From positions 1 through 64,000 of the forward strand of contig JAGBCU010000045.1 of NCBI GenBank assembly GCA_017937865.1: 64,000 bases of DNA, written 5' to 3'. The stretch comes from Clostridia bacterium (lineage in GTDB: Bacteria > Bacillota > Clostridia > Oscillospirales > Acutalibacteraceae). Position numbers and translations under genes: made by a program. Shown piece by piece: positions 17,510-27,105 of this stretch. The stretch's first letter is position 1, and each line of letters starts with the position of its first letter. The notes beneath the pieces are model-generated. The model had not been told where the DNA came from. It saw nothing but the letters and a program-made list of their open reading frames with translations, and made no database searches.

Positions 17510-19222
17510 ATGGATAAGACCAAGAATTTCAGACAAATTTTAAAGAATATGCTTTTTGAGTGGAAATGGCTTTTTGGATTCATTATTCGCTATAAATGGA
17601 CCCTCTTACTTTACGTTGCGTTGGGTGTTGTCGGAACAGCAATGTCTTTAGGTACAGCTGTTTCCGGTAAATATCTTATTGATTCGGTTATCAGTCGTGA
17701 TAAAGAAGTTTTACTTGGCGCTGCAGCATTCTTGCTTGGTTTTTCTGTTTTGCAAATTCTGTTTCAGGCATTGTCATCGTGGGTAACTGCGGTGGTTAGC
17801 AGTAAGGCTCATAATGAAATCAGAAGTGAGATATATTCACACGTATTAAAATCTTCTGTTGACGATATAGGTAAATTTCATTCAGGTGATTTGCTTAACA
17901 GACTTGAAAGTGACGTATCAACAATTTCTTCTGCGGTTATAAATTTTATTCCCAGTGTTTTTACAAGAGGGCTACAGTTCTTCGGTTCGTTGCTTTTGGT
18001 TTTGTATTACGATAAAACAATGGCTTTGTTAGCTCTTATGAGTGCACCGCTAATGTTTTTCTCTTCTCGTATTCTTGTTAAGACTATAAGAAAATACAGC
18101 AAGGCTACACGTGAATTGAACGGAAAAATACTTGCATATTCCGAAGAGTCTGTTCAGAATATTCAGATTATAAAAGCGTTTGATATCACTCGGGATTATA
18201 TTGATAAATTTAAGCAGGTTCTTGAGAATTACAGACAGGTAAAGCTATCATCGGATAAATTCAGTATTTTTATGACTATGATTTTGTCGGTTGTTGGACT
18301 TGTTGTTTCTTATTCTTGCTACGGTTGGGGCGTTTACAGGCTTTGGCAAGGTCTTATTACATACGGTACTATGACTTTGTTTTTGCAGATATCAGGCTCT
18401 CTTACGTCGTCCTTCGGCTCTCTTGCGGCTCTTGCACCGAGCAGTATCTCTATAGCGACAGCAGCAGGCAGAGTTATGGAAATCACCTGTTTTGATGAGG
18501 AGTCTGACGAGGATAAGGATAAAGCTTTAAAAATTCTTGATAAGTGTGAAAAGTCTTCTTTTGAATTAGTACTGGAAAATGTTTCTTTTTCATACGAAGG
18601 GAAAGAAAAACCGATTTTGCAAGACGTTAGCCTGACAGTATCATCAGGTGATACTATCGGTCTTGTGGGTCCATCAGGTGAAGGTAAAACAACTTTATTC
18701 AAGCTTATACTCGGAATCATAAAACCCACAGAGGGACGAATTTATATAAAAGCTTCTGACGGTGAGGAAATAAATATTTCAGACAGTACACGAAGATTTT
18801 GTTCATACGTACCTCAGCACGTAACTGCTTTTTCAGGTTCTATAAAAGATAATCTTTTGATAGTAAAAAACACCGCAGACTTAAAAGAGCTTGAAGATGT
18901 ATTGAAAAAAGCAGAGCTCTATAAGTATGTTGAAGAGTTATCTCAAGGTATTGATACGCCTGTCAGCGAGCAGGGAGCAAATATGTCACAGGGGCAGCTT
19001 CAAAGATTATCCATAGCAAGAGCGTTATTAAGAGATGCAAGGATATTGCTTATGGATGAAGCGACCTCTGCACTGGATGCTCATACTGAAGCAAACGTTT
19101 TAGAAAATATTATGACTAACAAGGGCTCAGGAATAACGATGCTTACAACTCATCGCGAGAGCATGTTGGCATATTGTGATAAGGTTTATAGAATTTCAGA
19201 TAGTGGAAGAATCAGTGTGTAA
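17510..19222 (+). CDS. ABC exporter half-transporter, MsbA/LmrA type (570 aa)
   Basis: An N-terminal six-helix exporter domain (about 20-310) is joined to an ATPase domain with Walker A GPSGEGKTT (about 387-395), signature MSQGQ (about 491-495, where LSGGQ is usual) and Walker B ILLMDEATSALD. No C39 peptidase domain is present. It would act as a homodimer. Its place between the kinases and the initiating transferase suggests export of a lipid-linked glycan unit, filling the role of the missing flippase. Because ABC exporters also travel with PqqD/HprK peptide clusters, export of the upstream peptide is an alternative. Confidence 0.88.
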   Translation: MDKTKNFRQILKNMLFEWKWLFGFIIRYKWTLLLYVALGVVGTAMSLGTAVSGKYLIDSVISRDKEVLLGAAAFLLGFSVLQILFQALSSWVTAVVSSKAHNEIRSEIYSHVLKSSVDDIGKFHSGDLLNRLESDVSTISSAVINFIPSVFTRGLQFFGSLLLVLYYDKTMALLALMSAPLMFFSSRILVKTIRKYSKATRELNGKILAYSEESVQNIQIIKAFDITRDYIDKFKQVLENYRQVKLSSDKFSIFMTMILSVVGLVVSYSCYGWGVYRLWQGLITYGTMTLFLQISGSLTSSFGSLAALAPSSISIATAAGRVMEITCFDEESDEDKDKALKILDKCEKSSFELVLENVSFSYEGKEKPILQDVSLTVSSGDTIGLVGPSGEGKTTLFKLILGIIKPTEGRIYIKASDGEEINISDSTRRFCSYVPQHVTAFSGSIKDNLLIVKNTADLKELEDVLKKAELYKYVEELSQGIDTPVSEQGANMSQGQLQRLSIARALLRDARILLMDEATSALDAHTEANVLENIMTNKGSGITMLTTHRESMLAYCDKVYRISDSGRISV

Positions 19223-19289
19223 AAACAGCTAAGGAAAATATTTGTAAATCTGGAAAGATGTTGCAAAATTATATAAAAGGAGAATGACA

Positions 19290-20018
19290 ATGCTTTGCAA
19301 ATGGGAAGAATTACCTGTTGAATTGCAAAATCCGTCGGTCAGACCGTATTACGATAGACTTGACACACACCGCAAGCAGTTGCTTTTAAAAAGGATATTT
19401 GATATTTGTATATCGTTATGCGGGATAATATTTTTATCTCCGATATTTTTAATAACGGCGGTTGCCATAAAGCTTGATACTCCCGGACCTGTTTTTTACA
19501 GGCAAGAGCGTATCACACAATATGGAAGAGTTTTTAAGATTTTTAAATTTCGTTCAATGGTTAGCGGTGCAAAAACGGGAGCAAATCTTACCGTTAACAA
19601 TGACAGCCGTATAACCAAAACGGGTAAGTTTATAAGAAAATTCAAAATTGATGAATTGTGTCAGCTTTTAGATGTGCTTGTTGGTAATATGACTCTTGTA
19701 GGTACGCGACCCGAGGTTAAAGAATATGTGAATGAATATACACCTGAAATGATGGCGACTCTTTTACTTCCTGCGGGTATAACCTCAAAGGCAAGCATTA
19801 TATACAAAAACGAAAGTGAGCTTTTGCAGAGTGCAGAAGACCCCAAGTCAGTGTATCTCAGGGAAATTTTACCTAAAAAAATGAAGTATAATCTTGAAGG
19901 AATCGCGAAATTTGGGATAACAAACGAGATTAAATTACTTTTTATGACAGTTTTTGCAATTTTGGGTAAGGATTATTCTGAAGAAAATGAATCCGAAAGA
20001 AAAACGGAGAATGTATGA
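19290..20018 (+). CDS. Initiating undecaprenyl-phosphate sugar transferase (242 aa)
   Basis: This is a bacterial sugar transferase (PF02397, WcaJ/CpsE/PglC core) with a re-entrant or membrane helix near 33-57, then DTPGPVFYRQERITQYG, FKFRSM, the KIDELCQLLDVLVGNM segment and VGTRPEV. It transfers a sugar-1-phosphate to undecaprenyl phosphate, the first step of the repeat unit. It is the short form without the N-terminal CoA-binding-like and multi-TM region of WcaJ. The Met at 19290 has correctly spaced AGGAG; the Met two codons upstream is too close to it. Confidence 0.9.
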   Translation: MLCKWEELPVELQNPSVRPYYDRLDTHRKQLLLKRIFDICISLCGIIFLSPIFLITAVAIKLDTPGPVFYRQERITQYGRVFKIFKFRSMVSGAKTGANLTVNNDSRITKTGKFIRKFKIDELCQLLDVLVGNMTLVGTRPEVKEYVNEYTPEMMATLLLPAGITSKASIIYKNESELLQSAEDPKSVYLREILPKKMKYNLEGIAKFGITNEIKLLFMTVFAILGKDYSEENESERKTENV

Positions 20019-21154
20019 AAAACGATAAGAAAACAAAAAAATTAGTTGCGATTGTAACTAACAATGATGATGATATTTATTGCTTCAGAAAAGAGCTTGT
20101 AGAGGGTATTAAATCAGCAGGGTATGACGTGCTTATTTCTTGCCCATATGGCGAAAAATTTGAATTGATGCAGCATATTGAATACGAATATGATAACCCG
20201 ATTATTGACAGGCGCGGTACAAATATTGTTGCTGATTCAAAGTTGTTTTTACATTATCTGAAGCTTTTGAAAAAATATAAACCGGATATAGTTCTTACAT
20301 ATACCGTAAAGCCGAATATTTACTGTGGGATGGCAGCTCATATATGTAAAATACCTGTTATTTGTAATGTTACGGGCTTTGGTAGCGTACTTAAAATGTC
20401 ACGTTGCGTGCAAAAACTTATAATGGCTATGTTTAAGTTGTCTTTTAGCAAAGCAAAGTGTGTTATGTTTCAAAACGAATCAAATATGAAAAATGCTCTT
20501 GAAACAGGTATTGTTAAACGTGATTACAAGCTTATACCCGGGTCAGGTGTTAACACTGAAAGATTTTTTAAGCAACCCTATCCTCAGGGCGGAAACGGTA
20601 TAGACGGCGAAACTGTAGTTTTCAACTATATCGGTCGCATACTTAAAGACAAAGGCGTAGAGGATTATATTGAGGCGGCAAAAAGGATAAAGGAAAAATA
20701 TCCTAACACGTCATTTAATATGTTAGGTTTTATTGAGGAAACGGAGCTTCATTACGTTGAGGATTTGAAAAATCTTCAAGAAAAGAATGTTGTTATTTTT
20801 CACGGTAGCCAGAAGGATACAAGACCGTTTATAAGGTCCTCACATGCAATTATACACCCTTCTACCTACGGCGAAGGTATGAGTAATGTGCTTCTCGAAA
20901 GCGCATCCTCCGGTAGACCGATTATTTCTACTGATAATCCCGGATGCAAAGAAACTTTTGTTGATAACGAAACAGGTTTTCAATATAAGGGTGGAAACGT
21001 TGACGAGCTTTGCGAGAAAATTGAAATGTTTCTTGAAATGCCAAATAACGAAAGAGCCTTAATGGGAGAAAAAGGCAGAACTTACATAGAAAAGAATTTT
21101 TCACGCGAAATTGTTGTTAATGCTTATTTGCAGAAGATTAATGAATTGATATAG
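20015..21154 (+). CDS. GT4 glycosyltransferase, PglA/CapM-like (379 aa)
   Basis: This GT-B protein has an N-terminal acceptor domain with VKPNIYCGMAA and a C-terminal donor domain with NYIGRILKDKGVEDYIEAA and YGEGMSNVLLESASSG, which holds the E-x7-E region. The pattern is that of PglA/WbpT/CapM-type enzymes that add the second sugar to undecaprenyl-PP-HexNAc. It overlaps the sugar transferase gene by ATGA, consistent with acting directly after it. Confidence 0.85.
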   Translation: MKNDKKTKKLVAIVTNNDDDIYCFRKELVEGIKSAGYDVLISCPYGEKFELMQHIEYEYDNPIIDRRGTNIVADSKLFLHYLKLLKKYKPDIVLTYTVKPNIYCGMAAHICKIPVICNVTGFGSVLKMSRCVQKLIMAMFKLSFSKAKCVMFQNESNMKNALETGIVKRDYKLIPGSGVNTERFFKQPYPQGGNGIDGETVVFNYIGRILKDKGVEDYIEAAKRIKEKYPNTSFNMLGFIEETELHYVEDLKNLQEKNVVIFHGSQKDTRPFIRSSHAIIHPSTYGEGMSNVLLESASSGRPIISTDNPGCKETFVDNETGFQYKGGNVDELCEKIEMFLEMPNNERALMGEKGRTYIEKNFSREIVVNAYLQKINELI

Positions 21155-21167
21155 AGGGTGTTAGTTA

Positions 21168-22493
21168 ATGGAGAATTTGTTTTCGGATTTATACGAAAAA
21201 ATACTTGTAAAAGAAAAGAAAATTTCTCTTGTAGGCTTAGGCTACGTTGGTATGCCTATTGCAGTTGCATTTGCAAAAAAAGCTGAAGTAATAGGCTATG
21301 ACCTTAATAAAGAGAAAATAGAAATATATAAATCGGGAATAGATCCAACTAATGAGGTTGGAGATGATGTAATAAAAGCTACTACAGTGGAGTTTACCTC
21401 TGACGAAACAAAGCTTTCAGAAGCAAGCTTCCACATTGTTGCGGTTCCTACGCCTGTAAATAATGACCATACACCTGATTTAAAGCCTGTAATCGGAGCA
21501 AGCGAGATTGTAGGCAGAAATCTTACAAAGGGCTCAATAGTAGTTTATGAATCTACCGTATATCCCGGTGTAACGGAAGAAGTTTGCATACCTATTCTTG
21601 AAAAAGAATCGGGTCTTGTTTGCGGTGTGGATTTCAAGGTTGGTTATTCACCCGAAAGAATTAATCCCGGTGATAAGGTACACAGACTTGAAACGATTGT
21701 TAAAATAGTTTCCGGTATGGATGATGAGACGCTTGATATTGTTGCAAAGGTATATGAGCTTGTGGTTGATGCAGGGGTGTACCGTGCAGACAGTATTAAG
21801 GTCGCTGAAGCTGCAAAGGTTATTGAGAACAGTCAGCGTGATATCAACATTGCTTTTATGAATGAGCTATCAATTATTTTTAATAAAATGGGTATTGATA
21901 CAAAATCTGTTCTTGAGGCTGCAGGAACAAAATGGAATTTCCTGAAATTCTATCCGGGTCTTGTTGGCGGTCACTGTATCGGCGTTGACCCTTACTATCT
22001 TACATATAAGGCTGAAGCGATGGGGTATCACAGTCAGGTTATTCTTGCAGGTCGCCGTATAAATGATAATATGGGAAAATACGTTGCAGAGAACATTGTT
22101 AAGAAGCTTATTTCTGCTGATAAGACCGTAAAGAATGCAAAAGTTGCTATTTTAGGGTTTACGTTTAAAGAGAATTGTCCCGATACCAGAAACACAAGAA
22201 TTATTGATATCGTTAACGAGCTTAAGGATTATGGCATTACACCTGTAATTGCTGACCCTGAGGCAGATAGTGACGAGGCAAAGCGTATTTACGGCATTGA
22301 ATTTACCGACGTTAAAGATATTAATAATATGGATGCAGTTGTGCTTGCTGTAGCTCACGATTCATTTAAAAATATTACAATGGCTCAAATGGACAGCTTG
22401 TTTGGAGAGGGCAAAAAGGTTCTTCTTGATATCAAAGGTATCTTAAACAGAAAAGATTATGAAAAACAAGGCTATTCATATTGGAGACTTTGA
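21168..22493 (+). CDS. UDP-HexNAc 6-dehydrogenase, TviB/WbpA-like (441 aa)
   Basis: The NAD-binding glycine motif VGLGYVGMP follows a 20-residue N-terminal extension. VPTPVNNDHTPDL, YSPERINPGD and GLVGGHCIGVDPYYL (catalytic Cys) mark the nucleotide-sugar dehydrogenase family, in the branch that oxidises UDP-GlcNAc or UDP-GalNAc rather than UDP-glucose. The next gene encodes the matching 4-epimerase, as in the tviB-tviC pair of Vi antigen synthesis. The expected product is UDP-N-acetyl-hexosaminuronic acid, an acidic building block. The substrate is inferred from family and neighbour. Confidence 0.88.
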   Translation: MENLFSDLYEKILVKEKKISLVGLGYVGMPIAVAFAKKAEVIGYDLNKEKIEIYKSGIDPTNEVGDDVIKATTVEFTSDETKLSEASFHIVAVPTPVNNDHTPDLKPVIGASEIVGRNLTKGSIVVYESTVYPGVTEEVCIPILEKESGLVCGVDFKVGYSPERINPGDKVHRLETIVKIVSGMDDETLDIVAKVYELVVDAGVYRADSIKVAEAAKVIENSQRDINIAFMNELSIIFNKMGIDTKSVLEAAGTKWNFLKFYPGLVGGHCIGVDPYYLTYKAEAMGYHSQVILAGRRINDNMGKYVAENIVKKLISADKTVKNAKVAILGFTFKENCPDTRNTRIIDIVNELKDYGITPVIADPEADSDEAKRIYGIEFTDVKDINNMDAVVLAVAHDSFKNITMAQMDSLFGEGKKVLLDIKGILNRKDYEKQGYSYWRL

Positions 22494-22524
22494 TTTCAGA
22501 GAGCAAAGCATATAGGAGATTAGT

Positions 22525-23502
22525 ATGGGTTATAAAGATTTAAAATTTCCTGAAAATTCACTTTTTCTTGTTACCGGATGTGCAGGGTTTATAGGCTCTA
22601 ACCTTTGTGAAGCTATTCTTGATATGGGTTACAGAGTAAGAGGTCTTGACGATTTATCAACAGGCAAACAGGAAAACGTTGATATGTTTTTAGATAATCC
22701 TCATTACGAGTTTGTTAAGGGCGATATAAAGGATTATGAAACCTGTCTTAAAGCTTGTGAGGGTGTAGATTACGTTCTTAATCAGGCGGCTTGGGGGAGT
22801 GTGCCACGTTCAATCGAAATGCCTTTGTTTTATTGTAAAAACAATATTGAGGGTACACTCAATATGTTAGAGGCTGCCCGTCAGAATGGTGTTAAAAAGT
22901 TCGTATATGCTTCAAGCTCTTCTGTTTACGGCGATGAACCGAACCTTCCTAAAAAAGAGGGAAGGGAGGGTAATCTTCTTTCACCCTATGCAGTTACAAA
23001 GCGCTGTGACGAGGAATGGGGAAAGATGTACACAATGCATTATGGTCTTGATACCTATGGTATGAGATATTTTAATGTGTTTGGCAGAAGACAAAATCCC
23101 GATGGAGCATACGCTGCAGTTATCCCAAAATTTATTAAGCAGTTATTGAACGGTGAAGTACCTACAATTAACGGTGACGGTAGACAGAGTAGAGATTTCA
23201 CATATATAGATAACGTTATTGAAGCAAATCTTAAGGCGTGCCTTGCAAGTCATGATGCGGCAGGTAAGGCTTATAACATAGCTTATGGCGGAAGAGAATA
23301 TCTTATTGATATTTACTACGGTCTTACAACGGCGCTCGGAGTAGATACAGAGCCTAATTTCGGACCTGACCGTAACGGCGATATTAAGCATTCTAATGCA
23401 GATATTTCACGTGCGAAGGAGCTTTTGGGATACAATCCCGATTATAGCTTTTCTGACGGTATAAAGCTTGCTATAGAATGGTACAAGGAGAATTTGTCTT
23501 GA
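22525..23502 (+). CDS. UDP-HexNAc(A) 4-epimerase, TviC/WbpP-like SDR (325 aa)
   Basis: This extended SDR enzyme has GCAGFIGSN for NAD binding and SSSSVYGD and SPYAVTKRCDEEW supplying Ser and Tyr-x3-Lys. LNQAAWGSVPRSIE and NVFGRRQNPDGAYAAVIPKF are hallmarks of the WbpP/TviC group that epimerises N-acetylated UDP-hexoses or their uronic acids. Together with the preceding dehydrogenase it should make UDP-GalNAcA. Its stop overlaps the TTG start of the next gene. Confidence 0.88.
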   Translation: MGYKDLKFPENSLFLVTGCAGFIGSNLCEAILDMGYRVRGLDDLSTGKQENVDMFLDNPHYEFVKGDIKDYETCLKACEGVDYVLNQAAWGSVPRSIEMPLFYCKNNIEGTLNMLEAARQNGVKKFVYASSSSVYGDEPNLPKKEGREGNLLSPYAVTKRCDEEWGKMYTMHYGLDTYGMRYFNVFGRRQNPDGAYAAVIPKFIKQLLNGEVPTINGDGRQSRDFTYIDNVIEANLKACLASHDAAGKAYNIAYGGREYLIDIYYGLTTALGVDTEPNFGPDRNGDIKHSNADISRAKELLGYNPDYSFSDGIKLAIEWYKENLS

Positions 23503-24602
23503 AAGACACAATAGTTTATTACGGCGGTTTTTCATTACCTGATAAAAATGCTGCTGCAAATCGTGTTGTTTCAAACGGAAAGATTTTTAAAGCTTTAGGA
23601 TATAATGTTGTTTTTCTTGGAGCTGATTATGATAATGGTAATTATGCAGGGGTAAAGAGCCTGGGTGACGGAATGATGTGTGAAGCGCATCCCTCGGGCG
23701 TTATTGATTGGGTAAAGCAGATATTACTTTTTAAAAACCTGAAAAAAGTAATCGAAAAAGCGTCTGCCGTAAAACTCGTTATTCTTTATAACGTTCCGTT
23801 TGTAACGTTATGTCTTGCGAAAGGCTTCTTTAAAAAAGACGGTATTGAAGTAGCTTACGATTGCACAGAGTGGACGCAGTTTACTGATGGCTCGTTTGTG
23901 AAAAAAATCTTTAAGTATATTGATGAGTTCTTTATTCGTAAGTTTGCACATCGTATTGCAGATAAAATGATTGTCGTAAGCGAGACTATGCTTAAGGCTT
24001 ATAAAGGTAAAAAGAAAATTATTAAATTACCGCCTCTTATTGATTTATCTGATGATATATGGCATCAGCCGATTGAAAAAGAAGAGGGTGGCTTTACGTT
24101 TTGCTTTGCAGGTTTTCCTGACGGTAATAAAGATTATATCGGCACTGTTGTTGAAGCGTTTTCTCTTCTTGAGTGTAACAACGTTAATTTAAAAATAGTC
24201 GGCATAACAAAAGATAAGTTTCTTGAGATGTATAAGAATATAAGCATTGGTGAAAATATAGATTTTTTCGGGAAACTCACTCACAGTGAAGCTGTAAAAC
24301 AAATTCTTTTGAGTGATTGTTATGTTTTTATAAGACCGTCTGATAGGCGTAATAACGCGGGATTTCCCACTAAGTTTGTTGAAAGCTATTCTTGCGGTGT
24401 GAAAATAATTACTACAGACGTAAGTGACGTGAGGATGTACGCAGAAGCAGAGTGCGATATTCTTCCGTGTAATGATGTAAATGAATTGAGAGTTGCTATG
24501 ACGAACGCAATAAGCTCGACCCCAAAAAGAGAGCAAATATTATTGCGAGATACGTTTGATTATAAAAACTACATTGACGAAACACAGCGTTGGCTGAATT
24601 AA
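23499..24602 (+). CDS. GT-B glycosyltransferase (367 aa, TTG start)
   Basis: I place the start at the TTG overlapping the previous stop (TTGA). AAGGAG at 23485-23490 is eight bases before it, whereas the upstream ATG at 23478 lies ahead of that ribosome site. The protein has a two-domain GT-B pattern: FSLPDKNAAANRVVSNG at the N-terminus, YDCTEW mid-protein, then FCFAGFPDGNKDYI and GFPTKFVESYSCG in the donor-binding domain. The nearest assignment is the GT4 superfamily; the sugar is unknown. Confidence 0.8.
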   Translation: MKDTIVYYGGFSLPDKNAAANRVVSNGKIFKALGYNVVFLGADYDNGNYAGVKSLGDGMMCEAHPSGVIDWVKQILLFKNLKKVIEKASAVKLVILYNVPFVTLCLAKGFFKKDGIEVAYDCTEWTQFTDGSFVKKIFKYIDEFFIRKFAHRIADKMIVVSETMLKAYKGKKKIIKLPPLIDLSDDIWHQPIEKEEGGFTFCFAGFPDGNKDYIGTVVEAFSLLECNNVNLKIVGITKDKFLEMYKNISIGENIDFFGKLTHSEAVKQILLSDCYVFIRPSDRRNNAGFPTKFVESYSCGVKIITTDVSDVRMYAEAECDILPCNDVNELRVAMTNAISSTPKREQILLRDTFDYKNYIDETQRWLN

Positions 24603-24619
24603 AGGAGGTTAGATAAGCT

Positions 24620-25852
24620 ATGGCAAAACAAGGCTTTGGTTTTAGCACAATTCAATCAATTGCTGTAGCTTATATTGTTATTTGGTCGTTGTCACCTCCT
24701 TTGGAAATCGATATGATTTACAGGGTACTGGCTTTAGGTGCAGTGTTTGTCTGGGCCGCTTGCTGGTTGCTAAGAGAAAATCCGATTGAATTAGATAAAA
24801 ATCAAATAGTCTCAATATTCTTTTTATTTGTAGTTGTAGGCGTAACTTTTATAACAAATGGTGATTTTAAGGGGATATTAAAGCAAATTGCTTTCTTTAT
24901 GCTTGTAATATGCTTTATAATTAATAGATTTTACGAAGGTAAATGGGGAGAATTGAAATGGATTGTTCCTATTGTTTTAGTATTATTAATTGTTTGGAAC
25001 TATAAAACAATTCAGGCTTTGATCGAGGACCCGACGATTGCAAGACGAATTGTAAGAGACGATGAGAGTATATATCCCTATCTAAGACAAGGTGTTGGCG
25101 GGTATAGTCTTGTTTATCCTCAGGTTTGTTTATCATCTGCAATTTTTATATGGACCTTAAAAGCCTTTAAAAACAACAAGTTTTATTTTGTAATAGGTGT
25201 TTTATGGATAGCAAGTTTCGTGAGGCTTATTCTTTTAGCCGGATATTCTATTGCGATTTTTGCAAGTGTCGTAGGCTTGGTTTTAACTCTTTTTTATAAA
25301 GGTAAAAGCGGTATGGCAGCTTTTGCAATTGCGGCTGTATTCTTTGCCGGAATTATGCTGTCTATTTTATACGTTGATGAGTTTAGAGCTTGGTTACTTG
25401 AAATGTTTGATGGTACAGCAGTTGCAAAAAAAATCAACGACCTTGTGGCTACTGAAGATTCAGGTGCTGCCGAAGGCTCTATTGCTATACGTATAACGCG
25501 TTATTTAGCAAGCGTGAGGGTTATAGTGAAATATCCTATTATCGGGGCTTTATGGCGTGAGGGCGGCGGCGGACACTCTGCATTTCTGGATATTATCGCA
25601 AGGTATGGTTTGTTTGGCGGATGGTTTTTTATAAAAGCAGTTTGTTATGTTCCAGAGTATTATAAAAACAGAACAGATACTGCATATATAAGACGTTTGT
25701 GTAATGCTACAATGGTCATAGTAATGATTGTTTCTTTGCTTAACTCACTTACCTATGCGATGTATTGTGCGATATTGATAGTTTTGCCATTGTTTTTTGA
25801 AGATATAGTAAGGTGGAATGGTGTTAAAAATGAAGATTCTTTGGACGACTAA
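24620..25852 (+). CDS. Wzy-like polysaccharide polymerase, integral membrane (410 aa)
   Basis: About ten to eleven hydrophobic helices surround a large polar loop (about 130-165, rich in Arg/Asp/Glu) and a second loop near 285-325. The second loop carries GGGGHSAFLDIIARYGLFGG, which resembles the Wzy_C / O-antigen ligase signature H-x(2)-xLD. Wzy proteins polymerise lipid-linked repeat units on the outer face of the membrane under control of the Wzz partner. No flippase of the Wzx class is found in the window, so the route of repeat-unit transport is open. Confidence 0.8.
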   Translation: MAKQGFGFSTIQSIAVAYIVIWSLSPPLEIDMIYRVLALGAVFVWAACWLLRENPIELDKNQIVSIFFLFVVVGVTFITNGDFKGILKQIAFFMLVICFIINRFYEGKWGELKWIVPIVLVLLIVWNYKTIQALIEDPTIARRIVRDDESIYPYLRQGVGGYSLVYPQVCLSSAIFIWTLKAFKNNKFYFVIGVLWIASFVRLILLAGYSIAIFASVVGLVLTLFYKGKSGMAAFAIAAVFFAGIMLSILYVDEFRAWLLEMFDGTAVAKKINDLVATEDSGAAEGSIAIRITRYLASVRVIVKYPIIGALWREGGGGHSAFLDIIARYGLFGGWFFIKAVCYVPEYYKNRTDTAYIRRLCNATMVIVMIVSLLNSLTYAMYCAILIVLPLFFEDIVRWNGVKNEDSLDD

Positions 25853-27089
25853 TTTAATACCCGCAAACCTTGTTGCCGAAATAGGTGTTAAAGCTGACGT
25901 TTTGGGCGGTTGGGTAGAAGCTATGGCAAAGGAACTGAAAAAGTTCGATGATGTTCAGCTTGCAATCGTTTGTAAATGTGAAAACGGTGAGAGCTTTGAA
26001 GTAACTGTAGATGACGTTAAATACTACAGCCTTGCTTATACTCCGTCAACAGAGTATAACGTTATTGAATCGCATTTAGAAGAAATTGTTGCAGATTTTA
26101 AACCCGATTTAATACATATTGAAGGTACAGAGTTTTTACATGCAAAAGCCGCAATAAACGTTGGCAAGAAGCTTAGTATTCCTACAGTAGCATCAATGCA
26201 GGGAATATTGAACGGTCAATATAATTATCAATGCGGTCAGCTTCAAATAGACGATATGATTTTGTCGGGTAAGGTTACCGAAATTTGTGCAGGTATGCTA
26301 CTGCATCTGAGAAAGACCCGTTGGTATAAAAAAAGACTTAGCCATGAGCGTGACGTTATATGTGGTGCGAAATACGTTTTAGGAAGAACAACTTGGGATA
26401 GAGCACATACGTATTCACTTAATCCGGAAGCAAAATACTTTTCTTGTAACAGAGTTTTAAGACAACCGTTTTACGAGTTTAACTGGGGTATAAATAAAAT
26501 AGAGCCACATTCAATTTATGTAGGTAATAGCTACTATGCTCTTAAAGGCTTCCATTTTGTAGTTCAGGCTTTGCCTCAGCTTATAAATGAATATCCGGAT
26601 ATAAAGGTTTACGTAGCAGGTCATAAGCCTTTTTCGGACGGTGACAAGCGTTCCTTTATAAAAAAAGGTTACGGAGCATATCTTAAAAGACTTATTGATG
26701 ATTTAAAAGTAGGGGAGCATATTGTTTTTACAGGTCCGTTGAGTGCATCAGAGGTTGCCGAAAGATTAGCAAAAACCCACGTGTATGTATTATGCTCCGC
26801 CGTTGAAAACAGTCCCAATACGTTGGGCGAGGCAATGCTTATTGGTACACCTTGTGTAGCATCTTACGTGGGTGGAGTACCCGATATGGCAGAGGACGGA
26901 AAAGAAGCTCTCTTCTACAGAAACGACGATTCCTCATTATTGGCGTGGAATATAAAAAAGATTTTTGATAGTAATGAATTGGCGTTAAAGCTATCTGATA
27001 ACAGTCAAAGCCGTGCAAAAGAAACTCATAATCCACAAAAGAATGCGGAACAGCTTCTTGCGGTATATAAAGAAATTTTAAATGATTAA
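25830..27089 (+). CDS. GT4 glycosyltransferase (419 aa)
   Basis: This GT-B enzyme starts MKILWTTN, with GGWVEAMAKEL in the N-terminal domain. GNSYYALKGFHFVVQALPQL begins the donor domain, and ENSPNTLGEAM is the E-x7-E site. An in-frame ATG at 25818 would add four residues, but AAGGTGG almost touches it, so 25830 is preferred. The gene overlaps the 3' end of the polymerase gene. Donor and linkage are unknown. Confidence 0.82.
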   Translation: MKILWTTNLIPANLVAEIGVKADVLGGWVEAMAKELKKFDDVQLAIVCKCENGESFEVTVDDVKYYSLAYTPSTEYNVIESHLEEIVADFKPDLIHIEGTEFLHAKAAINVGKKLSIPTVASMQGILNGQYNYQCGQLQIDDMILSGKVTEICAGMLLHLRKTRWYKKRLSHERDVICGAKYVLGRTTWDRAHTYSLNPEAKYFSCNRVLRQPFYEFNWGINKIEPHSIYVGNSYYALKGFHFVVQALPQLINEYPDIKVYVAGHKPFSDGDKRSFIKKGYGAYLKRLIDDLKVGEHIVFTGPLSASEVAERLAKTHVYVLCSAVENSPNTLGEAMLIGTPCVASYVGGVPDMAEDGKEALFYRNDDSSLLAWNIKKIFDSNELALKLSDNSQSRAKETHNPQKNAEQLLAVYKEILND

Positions 27090-27105
27090 AAGCTGAGGTG
27101 AGAAA

